Assembly: GCA_000934385.1 (NCBI GenBank)
Contig: KN880677.1
Coordinates: 1-35,046, forward strand
DNA: 35,046 nucleotides
Direction of reading: 5' to 3'
Source: Cylindrobasidium torrendii FP15055 ss-10
Lineage: Eukaryota > Basidiomycota > Agaricomycetes > Agaricales > Physalacriaceae
The notes beneath the pieces were generated by a model. It searched no databases, was not told where the DNA came from, and worked only from the letters and a program-made list of their open reading frames with translations. This document shows positions 22,302 to 32,686 of the stretch, in pieces. Every line of letters starts with the position of its first letter. Within the stretch, counting starts at the first letter, position 1. A program made the position numbers and the translations under genes.

Positions 22302-25300
22302 TTAGTATAATCGAGCTCTCTTTCGAGCAGATGCACCTCCCGGGTCCGCCGCCCTCTTCTTCACCACAGCCACCTGTCTATTCGCAACAGGAGCTGGAGG
22401 CGCACTGCAAGTTCCTTTCATCATTCCAATAACCCAGTTGTAATCCGCACCAAGGGCATTCGCCTGGGCGTTCGCGTCGCCTAGAAGAGCCAGAATCTTG
22501 CACGCCCGTGCGTTCTTCGCATTCCAGGTCGCCATTACCACCAGCGCCGCGGGCTTGTGGATCTGAAAGGTTGCCGGTTAACTATAAACACAAACTGACT
22601 TTCATCCCAAACATACCACAAGCGCAAACGGCCTCCCTGACCTCGAAGTTTCCCATCTTATTCCCCACGATTTCGCACCTGCATATTCAAGACGCTTCTC
22701 GATATGCGCACGCACGGGACCCATTTGTTGAATTTTCCCCGACTCGTTTGTGTTGCGAAGAAGGGGCAACAAACATTTGTTGCAGGGTGAGCACCCGCAT
22801 GAGAGCCCTTCAATTGTGGAGTCGGAGACCACGAACGGTGGTGGCTTGGCCCCTAGGACGTGCAGCGTATATCTCTTGAGGACCGCTGCCGTGAACGCTG
22901 ACCACGGCATCTCATCAACGCGAGCACGATGGGGCTGGAGGATCTTTGGAAGCGCATCGAGGATTGCAACAAGGCTGAGTCGAATATACTGTTCTCCGTT
23001 CGTCTCGGGGCCAGAAAGGAGTTTGCCCAATATATGACCAGCATACGCAGGAATCTTGAGCGTGAGGCAAAGTTCAATGAGTTCGGTGGCGGACTGCACA
23101 CCATGGATATGCATGTAGCTATACGGATAGAGGGAGACACCCTTGTTGTCAAATGTGCGAATGAGTTCTGCTAGGCAGAGCTGCAGAACATATCCAAGAG
23201 TTTTGGAAGTGGAAGGAATCGCAAGAGGCCGGAAGTATTTGGAGATTGTTTCTGCGGCCAGTTTGAGCGCGCATCGGTCTTTCCCCAACTCATGAATGAA
23301 GTCCACTGTGAATCTGAGAGAACGAGTCAATAATCAGTCTACTCTTTATTTCAACAAGGCTTAAGTACATCTGTGCGAGGGTAGAAACCGGATCCGGCAA
23401 ATTTCGAATGAGCTTGAGAAGAGTCACTGGGTCGTACGTGACCGTTGGGCCGGACAGCAGTAATTGCGCGGCCTGCTGATAGAATTTGTGAAAATGAGGC
23501 TTCAGCTCAGGCCTTGCGGAAGTGTGTCGCTCTAGAAGGTTGACAACGGACAGGTAATACCACGACGGAGGATGATATCCCGATGTTGCAGCTCGATGTT
23601 GTTGCTGCCTCCATTCTTGCCACATGCGGTCGAAAATTGAGGACAAGGCCTCCGGTGCATTGTGCCGCAAACAGAGCGCCGTGAATTGAGACATAGGCTC
23701 TATAGTGGTGAAAGGGCGAAATCCCATTCCGTGCGGTGCAGTTGACGGATACGCAGGTATAGCATTGGCCAGTCTGCTAAGCGCCATTTTGACAGCCTTT
23801 GCCATCGCAGTAATTTCAGCTTTCGGGCGCGTGTTTGCCAATACCGCTGAGAATAGCAACTCCCAGACACTCAGATTTTGAGGCTGCACCCTACAAAGCT
23901 GTGGGAAAAATCTGGACAATATCAGATTTGACAGATCCGTGTGAAAATGTCAATCGCGTACGTCGTGTGCGCGTATGTTGCTGGATCCTTCTTGGAATGC
24001 AGCATCGCAATTGCCCACGAGATGTCTTGCGCATCAAGCTGCTGGATGGTATTCAAGGCATCTCGAGACTGTGTGTGACACCATTTAGCCATCTCCTTGT
24101 CCCCTAGCTCTGCTGCGCATTTACGAAGAGCGACGGTGAGTTCGCGACGAGAGACATTGGACGTTGACTGTTCGTGAATTTCGGTGAAGCTAGTTGAGAC
24201 ATTCTATCAGTACGTGCACAACAGAGAGACTCAATTGTTGTAGAAACGCACATAGAGCTGAGGTTCACCCAGTCAAATGCCTGACAAGCGGATACCATTC
24301 CCTCAACAGACATTGCTTCGAGGCATTGCCTCAACCCGCAAGCGCGGCACGCGCGGATGAACAAATCCACGTCGTTCCATCGGTCGGCGGTGTTTCGCAA
24401 AGCCTTGACTACTTCGACCCGGACGGAAGATTTGTCGGGAGACGCAAGGTCTTCGAGCAGAAGACGCACTAGCCCCGCCTCCTTTGGCGTTGAAGCAGGG
24501 CTTGTTGAGGCAAGGAGTTTTGCACATGCCCATGGACATACATTCCAAGCAACGAAGTCCTCCGCATTCTCAGATGGGGTAATGACGAGGACGCTGGCCG
24601 TGTAGGCTATAAACAAAGAGTCGACTCTCAGCATACATTGTATGCGCATTGAATCACTCACTGTACGTCAGGGTACCGTACTAGATTATGCACCGTTAGA
24701 TTTGATAACTTGATGAGAGGGATAGCACTGACCCCAGGGTCGTCGTGTTCTAAATCCTTTTCTGGTTCACCATCCTCCAGATTCGCAGAAATGAAGATTT
24801 CGTTCAGGTCTTCTGGACTATCTGTGCAGCGCATGGGTTTGCCGTCCAGAGCAACCACATCGCAGAGCGTGGTTTCCCTCACGTCCGGGTCGTCTATGTC
24901 CAGGTCGTCGAGATTGGGGCTCTCATCGCTGGCGTACCCAGCCCACATTCCTCGGGGGCCGTATCCAAAATCGTCCATTCCTTCGTCACTATCGTAATAT
25001 TGACCATGTCCGCAACCGTAGCGGCCATGACCGTACGACTTCCTCACTTTCCATGATACATCTCCGGTTTCCCAGAGCTGGGCTTGTGCAAAATGGAGGT
25101 CGAATCCATAGGCTTTGGCTAGAGGGGCAATTTGGATTACAACTTGTTGGTCGGCAGGCGTTAGGCTTGACAAGCTGACGTCCTTGGGAAACTTTTCACT
25201 AAGACCGACCATAAGCATAGAAGGTGGGTCAGTGCTACACTCGTCGTCGTCGAGACTTGCGCGCCAGACTTGAAAAGATAGCCGAAGACGACTCGGGTCG

Positions 25301-25500
25301 CCGGTAATCTTCCCCTTCCCGTCCAGCACAGATTCGAATAGGCTCTAATCAACAGTAAGACGATGTCGCGTCGCCGTGTATAACATACGCACCTTGACAT
25401 TGGAGTGTTTGGATCTGCCCAACCGTTTTTCTCCTCTTTTACTGGCTCCAACGTATGTGTCCCAGTCTTCAATGGACTCGATGTCTGCTGAAGGTGCCAT
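22302..25500 (-). CDS. Array copy 5: headless P4H-like C-terminal module protein
   Basis: Eight exons: 25393-25500, 24733-25344, 24662-24680 (19 nt), 24252-24606, 23962-24189, 23369-23911, 22617-23313, 22302-22562; 940 aa. The leader MAPSADIESIEDWDTYVGAS is one residue shorter than in the others, and exon 4 lacks one codon (355 nt). Exon 2 carries RYGCGHGQYYDSDEGMDDFG, the Gly/Tyr-to-acidic linker. The junction of exons 5 and 6 encodes THTTFFPQL rather than the ARDK-type sequence of the other copies. Cys motifs are CRACG and SCGCSPCNKC. The tail KKRAADPGGASARKRARL fits a bipartite nuclear signal. The exon-2 donor is GTCAGT. Function unknown. Confidence 0.84.
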
Positions 25501-25547
25501 GGCGAAAACAAGTTGCAATGAACCAATAGCCTCCGAGTCCGTCCCGA

Positions 25548-25605
25548 CTGACGCGTGATGTCAAGTCACGTGTTATACATCAGCAAAGCCGTGGGCGCTC
25601 GTAAA
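25548..25605. promoter_or_regulatory. Composite promoter element of copy 5
   Basis: On the minus strand from 25572: CACGTGACTTGACATCACGC and then GTCAG, giving an intact E-box, TGACATCA and ACGCGTCA 48-72 bp before the ATG at 25500. A GTGGGCGCTCGT variant of the distal block lies at 25591-25602. Confidence 0.55.
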
Positions 25606-25772
25606 CTTATAAGTCTTACAAGTTATAACATAGCCCAGGGCGCAGAAACTGTCCACAAAATCAATGGCGTAAAAAGTAAGTAGTATATACGTAGGGTAAG
25701 TATAAGTAGTTGAGCAAGTACGCGACTGAGTTAAGTATTCCACACAAACAACTTCCATGATCACCATTCAAT

Positions 25773-28700
25773 TTAAGATAGTCGGGCTCTCTTTCGAGCA
25801 GATGAGTCTGACGCATTCGCTGCCCTCTTCTTCACCTCAGCCACCTGCTCCTCTGCGGCAGGAGCCATAGGCGGACTGCAGGTTCCTTCCAGCGTTCCGA
25901 TGACCCAATCATAATCCTCGTCGAGGGCATTGGTCTGTGCCGTCGCGTCGCCCAGAAGAGCCAGAATCTCACACGCTTGTTTTTTCTTTGAATTCCAACT
26001 CGCGGCCAACACCATTGCCTCGGGCTTAACGATCTGCAAGTGGCAGGCCGGTTAGCTACTACACGATCTTTGTGCATATACCGGACGTACCACCAGCGTA
26101 TGAGGGCTCGTATAAGTCAACGTCTCCCATTTCATCCCCCACAGTTTTGCCGGCGCAAGACACTTTTCGATATGCGCACGCACACGGACGGTTTGTTTAA
26201 TTGTTCCGGACGCGCTGGTGTTGAGCAAGATGGGCAACAAATGGATCGTGCAGAGTGCACACCCGCAAGCGAGCGCCTTGATTTTGTGGTCGGCAACCGC
26301 AAACGGTGGTGGTTTGGCCCCTAGTATGTGTCGAGTGTATCTCTTGAGGACCTCCGCCGTGAAGGCCGACCACGGCAACTCATCGACACGAGCACAATGG
26401 TGGCGAAGCATCCCTGGCAGCGCCTTGAGGATTGCAATAAGGGTACGTTGAATGTATTCTTGTCCGTTCACCTCAGGTCCAGAAAGCAATTTGGTCAAGA
26501 TATGACCAGCGTACGTGGGAATCTCGAGCGTAAGGCAAAGCTCGATGAGCTGAGTGGCGGACTGCACACCATGGGCATACACCGGCACGTAGTAATATGT
26601 GGAGGCACTCTTGATGTCAAATGTGCGAATGAGCTCCGCTAGGAAAAGCTCCAAGACATTCTCGAAAGACTTGAACGTGGAAGGAATCGTAAGAGGCCGA
26701 AAGTCCTTGGAGATCGTTTCCGCGACCGTTTTGAGTGCGTCTTGGTTTTTTGCTAGCTCACGAATGCAGTCCGCCGTAAATCTGAAAAAACATGTCAACA
26801 TTTGATACACACTTTATTATAATTATGCTCACGTCCGTTTGAGGGTAGGAATTGGATCTGTCACGTTTTGGATGAGCTTGAGCACAGTCATTGGCTTGCT
26901 TGCTGGCACTGTCGCGACGGATAGAAGCACTTCCGCAGCCTGCTGGTAAAATTCAGAAAAATGAGGCTTCATCTCAGTGGGCGGAGATAAAAAGTCAACG
27001 ACGGCCAGGTAATACTTCGAAGGGGGATGGTATTCCGATGTGGCAGCTTCTGAACCTTCTTGTTGTTGCTCCCGTTGCTGCCACATGCGGTCGAATATTG
27101 AGGACACGGCCTCTGGTGCATTGCATTGGAAACAGAGCGCCGAGAACTGAGAGATAGGCTCTACAGTGAACACGTGAGGTCCCGTCCCGTATAGTGGTTT
27201 AGTTGACGGATACGCAGGCACGGCATCGGCCAATCGACAAAGCGTTAGTCTAACAATCTTTGCCATAGCTTTGATCTCAGCCTTTGGGCGTGCGCTATCC
27301 AACACGGCTGCGAATAAAGACTGCCAGACACTCAGCTTCTGCGGTTGTAACCTGATAAGCTGAGGAAACAGCCTGTAAAATATCAGATTCAACAGACCCG
27401 TGCAAGAGTGTAAATCACATACTTGTCGCGCGCGTATACTACTGGATTCTTTTTGGAATGGAGTATCGCAGCTGCCCATGGAACGTCTTGCGTATCAAGT
27501 TGCTGAATAGCATCTAGTGCGCTGCCGGACTGTGTGCGACACCATTCAGCCATCTCCGTGTCCTCTAGCTCTGCCGCGCATTTGAGAAGAGCAACAGTTA
27601 ATTCGTGACGAGAGACATTCGACGTCGACTGCTTGTAAACCTCGGTGAGGCTAGTCAGGAAGATTTATCAGTACGTGCGCATGGGACTCTCGTTACAGGA
27701 GATCAACGCACATAGGGCTAAGGCTCGCCCAGTCAAAGGTCTGACAGGCGGACACCATTCCCTCAACGGACATTGCCTCAAGACATCGCTCGATTCCGCA
27801 TGTGCGACATGCTTGGTCGAACAAAACCACATTGTTCCATCGCTCTGCAGCGTACCGTAAAGCCTTGACCACTTCAACCCGCCTGTCGGAAGATATCTTG
27901 GGAGAGGACAGATGCTTGAGCAGAAGCTTTGCTAGCCCTACTTCCTTCGGCGTTGGTGCAGAGCTCGTTGAGGCGAGAAGTCTTGTGCATGCCCATGGGC
28001 ACAGATCCCCTGCGACGAAGTCCTCCGCATTCTCGCGCGGAGTCATGACGAGGACGCAATTCGTGTAGGCTACAGAGAAAGTGCCGCTCTTCAGAACATG
28101 TTATGTGCGCATTGGCTCACTCACTGTACGTCACGTAACCATGCTGAATTATGCATCGTTAGAATCGGTACTATAGCCAGCTGATGAGGCGGACAAAACT
28201 TACCCCATCTTCGCCGCTGTGTTCAAACGTCTCGTGCGGGTTACTAGCATTCCCCAGCTTTGCGGAAATGAAAATTTCGTCTAGATCCTCCGGCCTATCT
28301 CTGCAATGCATGGGCTTGCCGTCCAGAGCAACAACATCGCAAAGGGTGATTTCACTTTCTGCCCTTCCCTCTTCATGCAGGTCGCTCATTTCGGGATAGC
28401 CGCAGCCATAATCGTCGTCACTTTCGTAGCCATAGTACGAACTCATCACTCTCCAGGATACATTTCTTGTGTCATCGAGCCGAGCTATCGCGAAATGAAG
28501 GTCAAATCCGTAGGCCTTGGCAAGAGGCGCGATCCGGGTAACAACTTGTTGGTCGGTGGGTGTCAAACTTGACAAAGTGATGTCCTCGGGAAAGTCGTCG
28601 CCGAGGCCGACCATGAGCATAGAAAGTGGCTCGCTGCTAGAAGACTTCTTGTCGTCGAGGCTTGCACGCCAGACTTGGAAAGCCAGTCGAAGCTGACTGG

Positions 28701-28914
28701 GGTCGCCGGATACCTGCCCCTTCCTATCCAAGACGGATTCGAATAGACTCTGGGCGGCGATGAGGCCACGTCGCGTCACAGCTGTTTCAAGTAGCGCACG
28801 CACCTTGACATTGGAACGTCTAACAGCTTTGCCCAATGGTTTTTCTCCTTTTCTACTAGCCCCGACGTATGTGTCCCAGTCTTCGATAGACTTGATGTCT
28901 TTTGAAGATGACAT
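25773..28914 (-). CDS. Array copy 6: headless P4H-like C-terminal module protein
   Basis: Eight exons: 28804-28914, 28204-28749, 28125-28143 (19 nt), 27712-28069, 27423-27650, 26833-27372, 26091-26781, 25773-26033; 917 aa. It has the shortest exon 2 (546 nt), with SYYGYESDDDYGCGYPE as the linker. The leader is MSSSKDIKSIEDWDTYVGAS. Intron 1 here is 54 nt, in frame and without a stop, so an isoform with 18 extra residues is possible. The CRACG pair is changed to CRTCG, and the late motif is ACGCALC. The DRWNDVDLF-like motif reads ERWNNVVLF, the most diverged version. The tail KKRAANASDSSARKRARL keeps the bipartite nuclear-signal pattern. It is the upstream end of the array and borders the permease gene. 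Confidence 0.85.
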
Positions 28915-28963
28915 GGTGGAAACAAGAGCTGGGATCAGGTAGGATTCTCTGAGCTCTCGTGAA

Positions 28964-29024
28964 CTGACGCGTCACGTCACGTCGTTACGTGTTGTGGATC
29001 ATGTGACATGTGGGCGCTTGTGCA
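28964..29024. promoter_or_regulatory. Composite promoter element of copy 6
   Basis: On the minus strand the block 28991-28964 holds CACGTAAC, then two overlapping ACGTGACG units and GACGCGTCAG, 50-77 bp before the ATG at 28914. The distal GTGGGCGCTTGTGCA block is at 29010-29024. The E-box is altered but ACGCGTCA is intact. Confidence 0.5.
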
Positions 29025-29138
29025 TGGACTATTGTGTACTACTGTGCAACGTGTAGCTCAGGTGTAACTGCATTTCGACGTAAGTAAGTACTCGAGGCTA
29101 TGTATTGTTTGAACTGCACTTTCTTTGATGCTCTAATT

Positions 29139-31401
29139 CTACAAGGTATACCTAAACCCGCTCCACTCATCACCCTTGTCTATCCTCGCCTCGAGCACGG
29201 TAGCGTATGTCCCATTTTTGGGGTCCGCATTCTTGTTATCGACACCCTCGATGACTTCGTCTCTTTCTCCGTTATCACGTTTAGCGTTTTCCCGCTTGAG
29301 TAAGATGAAGAAGAGCAAAGAGCATATCCAGCCTATAGCGATGTATGCAAGCACGATACCATGTCCCATGGGATACCAGGGCTTGTCTTTGGATCGATAC
29401 TGTCGTCCATGTAAGTAGCCCATTTCTGTTAGATCAATGGAAATGTCCTACAATGTTGGAAGTAACAGCCCCATTGATGTTGCCGAAGCCAATGGCCATG
29501 GCAAGTGTTACACCACGCTTATATACACCCTCGCAATTCCCGGCTACCCACGCACTGTCGAGAACGTCAACTTTGAGACCAGGGATATCAGCAAGACAGG
29601 CATACACAGAGTTTGCTAGACATGATGCATTAGTTCTGTACAGTTAACAGCAGTCAATGACACTCACGAATGGTGGGGTAAATCGCGCTGGAAGCAAGGA
29701 ATACAGCGAAATACGACAACGCTGGTGTTTTCGATGCCACCAAGATGATGTACCCAATCAAACCAGTCCCAAAGAGGACGCTATCAAACTGTCAAGATTT
29801 CTTCAGAGTAGGACGTCAAACGAAACCCACAGGTTTATGTACGCTCGATGTCCTATACGATCCCCCAGGAATCCAATAACGCAAGTGACAAGACATCCCC
29901 AAGCGTACACGGGAACAGAGAGAAGATTGGCCGTCGTGGACGTATATCCAAGCTACGACAGTTGTTTGAGTCAGTGACGCATCCAAAAGGGACGCCACAA
30001 GGCGAACCTGGTTCAATATCGTGGGCAAAAACAGAGAGAATGCAAAGAGAGGTCCATCGCTACATCATGTCAGCATCGATGAGGAAGAAACCGCGACACA
30101 CGGCGTACAATCCCATGTAAATTCCCACTGAAGTCGATGTGAATATTCAAGGCAGAAACCACGGTTACAAGAAAGACTTACTAGCCACCCATGTTTTCCA
30201 ATCCTTCAACGACTGCCAAATGTATTTCGTCTTGTATTTCTCACCCGCGGCACTGAGCTTCATATCATCCTGGAGCCTTCGAATGATGAACACTCCTGCA
30301 TGTCTAATGTCAGCCTTTGAACCCAAGCTATAGGTTTTCGAGTTACGCACTCTCGGTATCAGAGAGAAACTTCGCAGTCTCGGGAAAGTCCTGTACCATC
30401 CAGAAGCTTGCCACGCCAACAAGTACGGTGAACAGGCCTTCGAGGATGAAGATCCATCGCCAGCCTTCGAGACCACCGATGCCGTCCATGTTATGAATGC
30501 CTGCAGCGAGGAGACCACCTGTGACTCTTAGCAAGAGAGTGGGGGATGCATAAAATGAAGAACATACTGAAGGCGCCAGCCACGGTCGCAGACGAGAAGA
30601 AGAAGGCGACCCGAGTACCAAGCTCAGTTCGTTTGTACCAACTGCATTCCACAGTTAGCTCGTATTACTGTGGAATATCGAATGCGAACCTGGAGATGTA
30701 GAACACGATCCCAGGATACATGCCTGCCTCTGTAAGACCGAGGAATACGCGAACGCAAATGAGGCCAGCATAGTTCTTGACGACGCCATGGAGGGTCTGA
30801 TTACTGTGAGTCGTACAATCTGAGGGTCTCGAACACGAAACATACGGTGACTACGCCCCAGAAGAATATCATGAGCGAGAGCCAAATCGACGGGCGCAAC
30901 TTTCGCAGTAGAACATTGCTTGCAGGCTGTGGTCGCACTTCAAGATGAGCGCCAGTCCAACAACGAATAAATAAGTTCTGACCTCAAAGAGAGCATACGG
31001 AAAGAAGAACACAGTAAGGGCAATCAAATATTGGTTATCTGTAATCCCGATGTTGTCTTCCAGACCGTAGAGCTGCACCCAAGTAAACTGCTGCGGGACA
31101 CACTTTAGACTCGTCGAGCTGCACCTTTGCATTCCCCACGGTACCTAAACGGCAGTCAGAGTCTGCTCATATATTCCAATGCATAAGCAGTACCACGGTC
31201 GAGGAAGTTAAGGAGATACAGCAACGACAACCACGGCACAACCCATAGATCCACCTTCCGCAACAACTTCCTCTCGTCAATACCAGACGTATCGACTTCA
31301 GGCCTGTACAACTCTACTCCATCACTGGCAGCCTGTTTAACATCGATGTCGACAGCTTGCGCCTTGTCGAGGTCCTCGTCGAACGAACGTTTGGCCGCCA
31401 T
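29139..31401 (-). CDS. MFS permease, anion:cation symporter family (Dal5/Tna1-like)
   Basis: Fifteen exons: 31194-31401, 31125-31144, 30983-31072, 30846-30926, 30690-30796, 30568-30641, 30351-30518, 30182-30295, 30100-30127, 30008-30059, 29831-29952, 29668-29780, 29606-29615, 29452-29554, 29139-29399; 516 aa. The start MAAKRSFDEDLDKAQ was chosen over an upstream in-frame extension that looks like UTR. Family signatures are RKVDLWVVPWLSLLYLLNFL and DRGTVGNAKLYGL at TM1, FEPASNVLLRKLRPS, RVFLGLTEAGMYPGIVFYIS, GWRWIFILEG, GDRIGHRAY and GFGNINGAVTSNIYRSKD. Twelve membrane segments are expected. Relatives import allantoate, nicotinate, pantothenate, biotin or similar organic anions at the plasma membrane; the substrate here is not predictable. 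Exons of 20 and 10 nt are needed to restore DRGTVGNAK and PNSVAWVAG. UreD is the next gene upstream in the same orientation. Confidence 0.88.
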
Positions 31402-31704
31402 GGTCACTCCAGAGATGATCAAGGTGGGAGGAAAAGAAAGCGGTGGAAGCTTTGGTATATAAAGCCATGGAGCGTCTTCTGCCACCGTTCCGGCGATGGA
31501 GCCATATGCTACCGCAGCCTGCGATTGGGGACTCCGAGATAAGCGTCGGGGTAAGTTATGGGTGTATGGGGATGTGATGATAGCGACGCTCTCCTTCGCC
31601 GCGGCCGCGCCCTGCGACTCTCGTTGGGAGCGCGTCACAATCTTGATGCTCGGTATGCCTTAGGTGGTCCGCTGTGGGTCGGTCCGTGTCCTCAGAGGTG
31701 GCAT
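31402..31704. other. Intergenic region with possible TATA box for the permease gene
   Basis: This 303-bp gap separates the permease start from the UreD stop. On the minus strand, TTTATATA lies at 31463-31456, about 55-60 bp before the permease ATG, and could act as a TATA element. A longer in-frame extension of the permease frame reaches 31638, but it lacks conservation-like features and begins without ATG. Confidence 0.35.
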
Positions 31705-32686
31705 TCACTTCATATGAACGTCTTCCAGTCCAATGTGTTCAGCGATAGGCGCTAGAGCGCTCGAAAACCATCGCTTCACGCTCTCCGGCTCCTTTCCCGC
31801 CACCCTCACCACAGCCCCAACGACGCCTGAACCTTGACCTGTGACCAGGGGACTGAGTGACCAGATCAGGTGTTCTGGGGCGCGAGTCTTCATCACAGAG
31901 ATGCTTTCGTATTCCTTCGTCAAATGGTCGATAGTTGTCTGTAATTGAGGCCCAATGAGAAAGAGCATGGCGTAGCACGCGTATGGCGCTAGCCTTTGGG
32001 CAAGTGTTCGGCGGGTGCCCGACGCGGTTGGTATCGCGTTATCTTCCAAAAGCATGACATCCTTTGCGACGCGTACACCATCAAGGAATATTTCATTGAC
32101 GCTGTAATATTGCGAGAACACCCATTCTTCGCCAAGGGACTTTCTTCCCGATGTCACCCAGTCGAGGATAGCCACGGAAGCGCCGCGCGCGATATGAAAT
32201 GTCTGGATTTGATGATAAGACGCGTCTCGAAAGCATGTTACCGGGTCTGGAAGGAGGAAGAGCGCGCCATCTTGCGAAACGGTAAACGATATAACTTGAC
32301 GAGAAGGTGTTCCAGGTTTGATCTGTTCGCCGTTCACGGTAGCGAGACGACGTCCAGGACGCGTCTTGAATATCTTGGTCGATCCCTGAAGCCGTGTTCA
32401 TCAGCGACAGAGCGTGTCAGTCGTGTATAACACGCACCTGGGACAAAAGCACGAGCTTCGCCTCGCCAGTGACATGTACTCGCAAATCGACCTGATCACC
32501 GCTAACCAATCCTCCTCCATAAGACAGCAGATACACGATAGCGACGCGATTTTCGAATGCGCGAGGTGATAGTAATTTGAGGGGATATGCCGCAGAGAGC
32601 TCCGAGAAGACAGCCTTGAGACCATGAGAGGATACTGTTATACGTCCCGTGCCTCCATGGATTTCTTGCGTTGGAGAAGGAGGCAT
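31705..32686 (-). CDS. ureD: Urease accessory protein UreD/UreH
   Basis: Two exons, 32438-32686 and 31705-32385, give 309 aa, close to the usual UreD length. The start is MPPSPTQEIHGGTGR; upstream in-frame sequence is antisense to the next gene's 5' end and was not used. Typical UreD motifs are ITVSSHGLKAVFSELS, YPLKLLSPR, VYLLSYGGGLVSGDQV, LLSQGSTKIFKTRPGRR (spanning the intron), FLLPDPVTCFRDASYHQIQT, ASVAILDWVTSGRKSLGEEW and FSQYYSVNEI. UreD acts with UreF and UreG to load nickel into urease in the cytosol, which fungi use to split urea to ammonia. It lies beside an ACS-type permease that may import a nitrogen-rich anion. No other urease gene is in the window. Confidence 0.92.

Larger units (their letters stand above)
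12001..28914 (-). repeat. Head-to-tail tandem gene array, five units of about 3.2-3.5 kb
   Basis: Five paralogous genes (copies 2-6) follow each other on the minus strand with 224-275 bp between stop and next start. Each unit carries a composite promoter element, an eight-exon gene and a related 3' block. Copy 1 at 2718-5862 is a sixth, inverted member outside the block. Shared exon lengths (19, 355-358 and 228 nt for exons 3-5) show descent by duplication. Copies 5 and 6 look closest to each other (both end ARKRARL), as do 2 and 4. Confidence 0.9.

Noticed and set aside
12001..28914. Array as a transposon or retroelement cluster
   Set aside because: No terminal repeats, target-site duplications, transposase or reverse transcriptase motifs were seen. 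Introns are retained in every copy, which argues against retroposition.
31402..31638. Upstream extension of the permease frame
   Set aside because: It starts with a non-ATG codon, contains a possible TATA element and has no family similarity.
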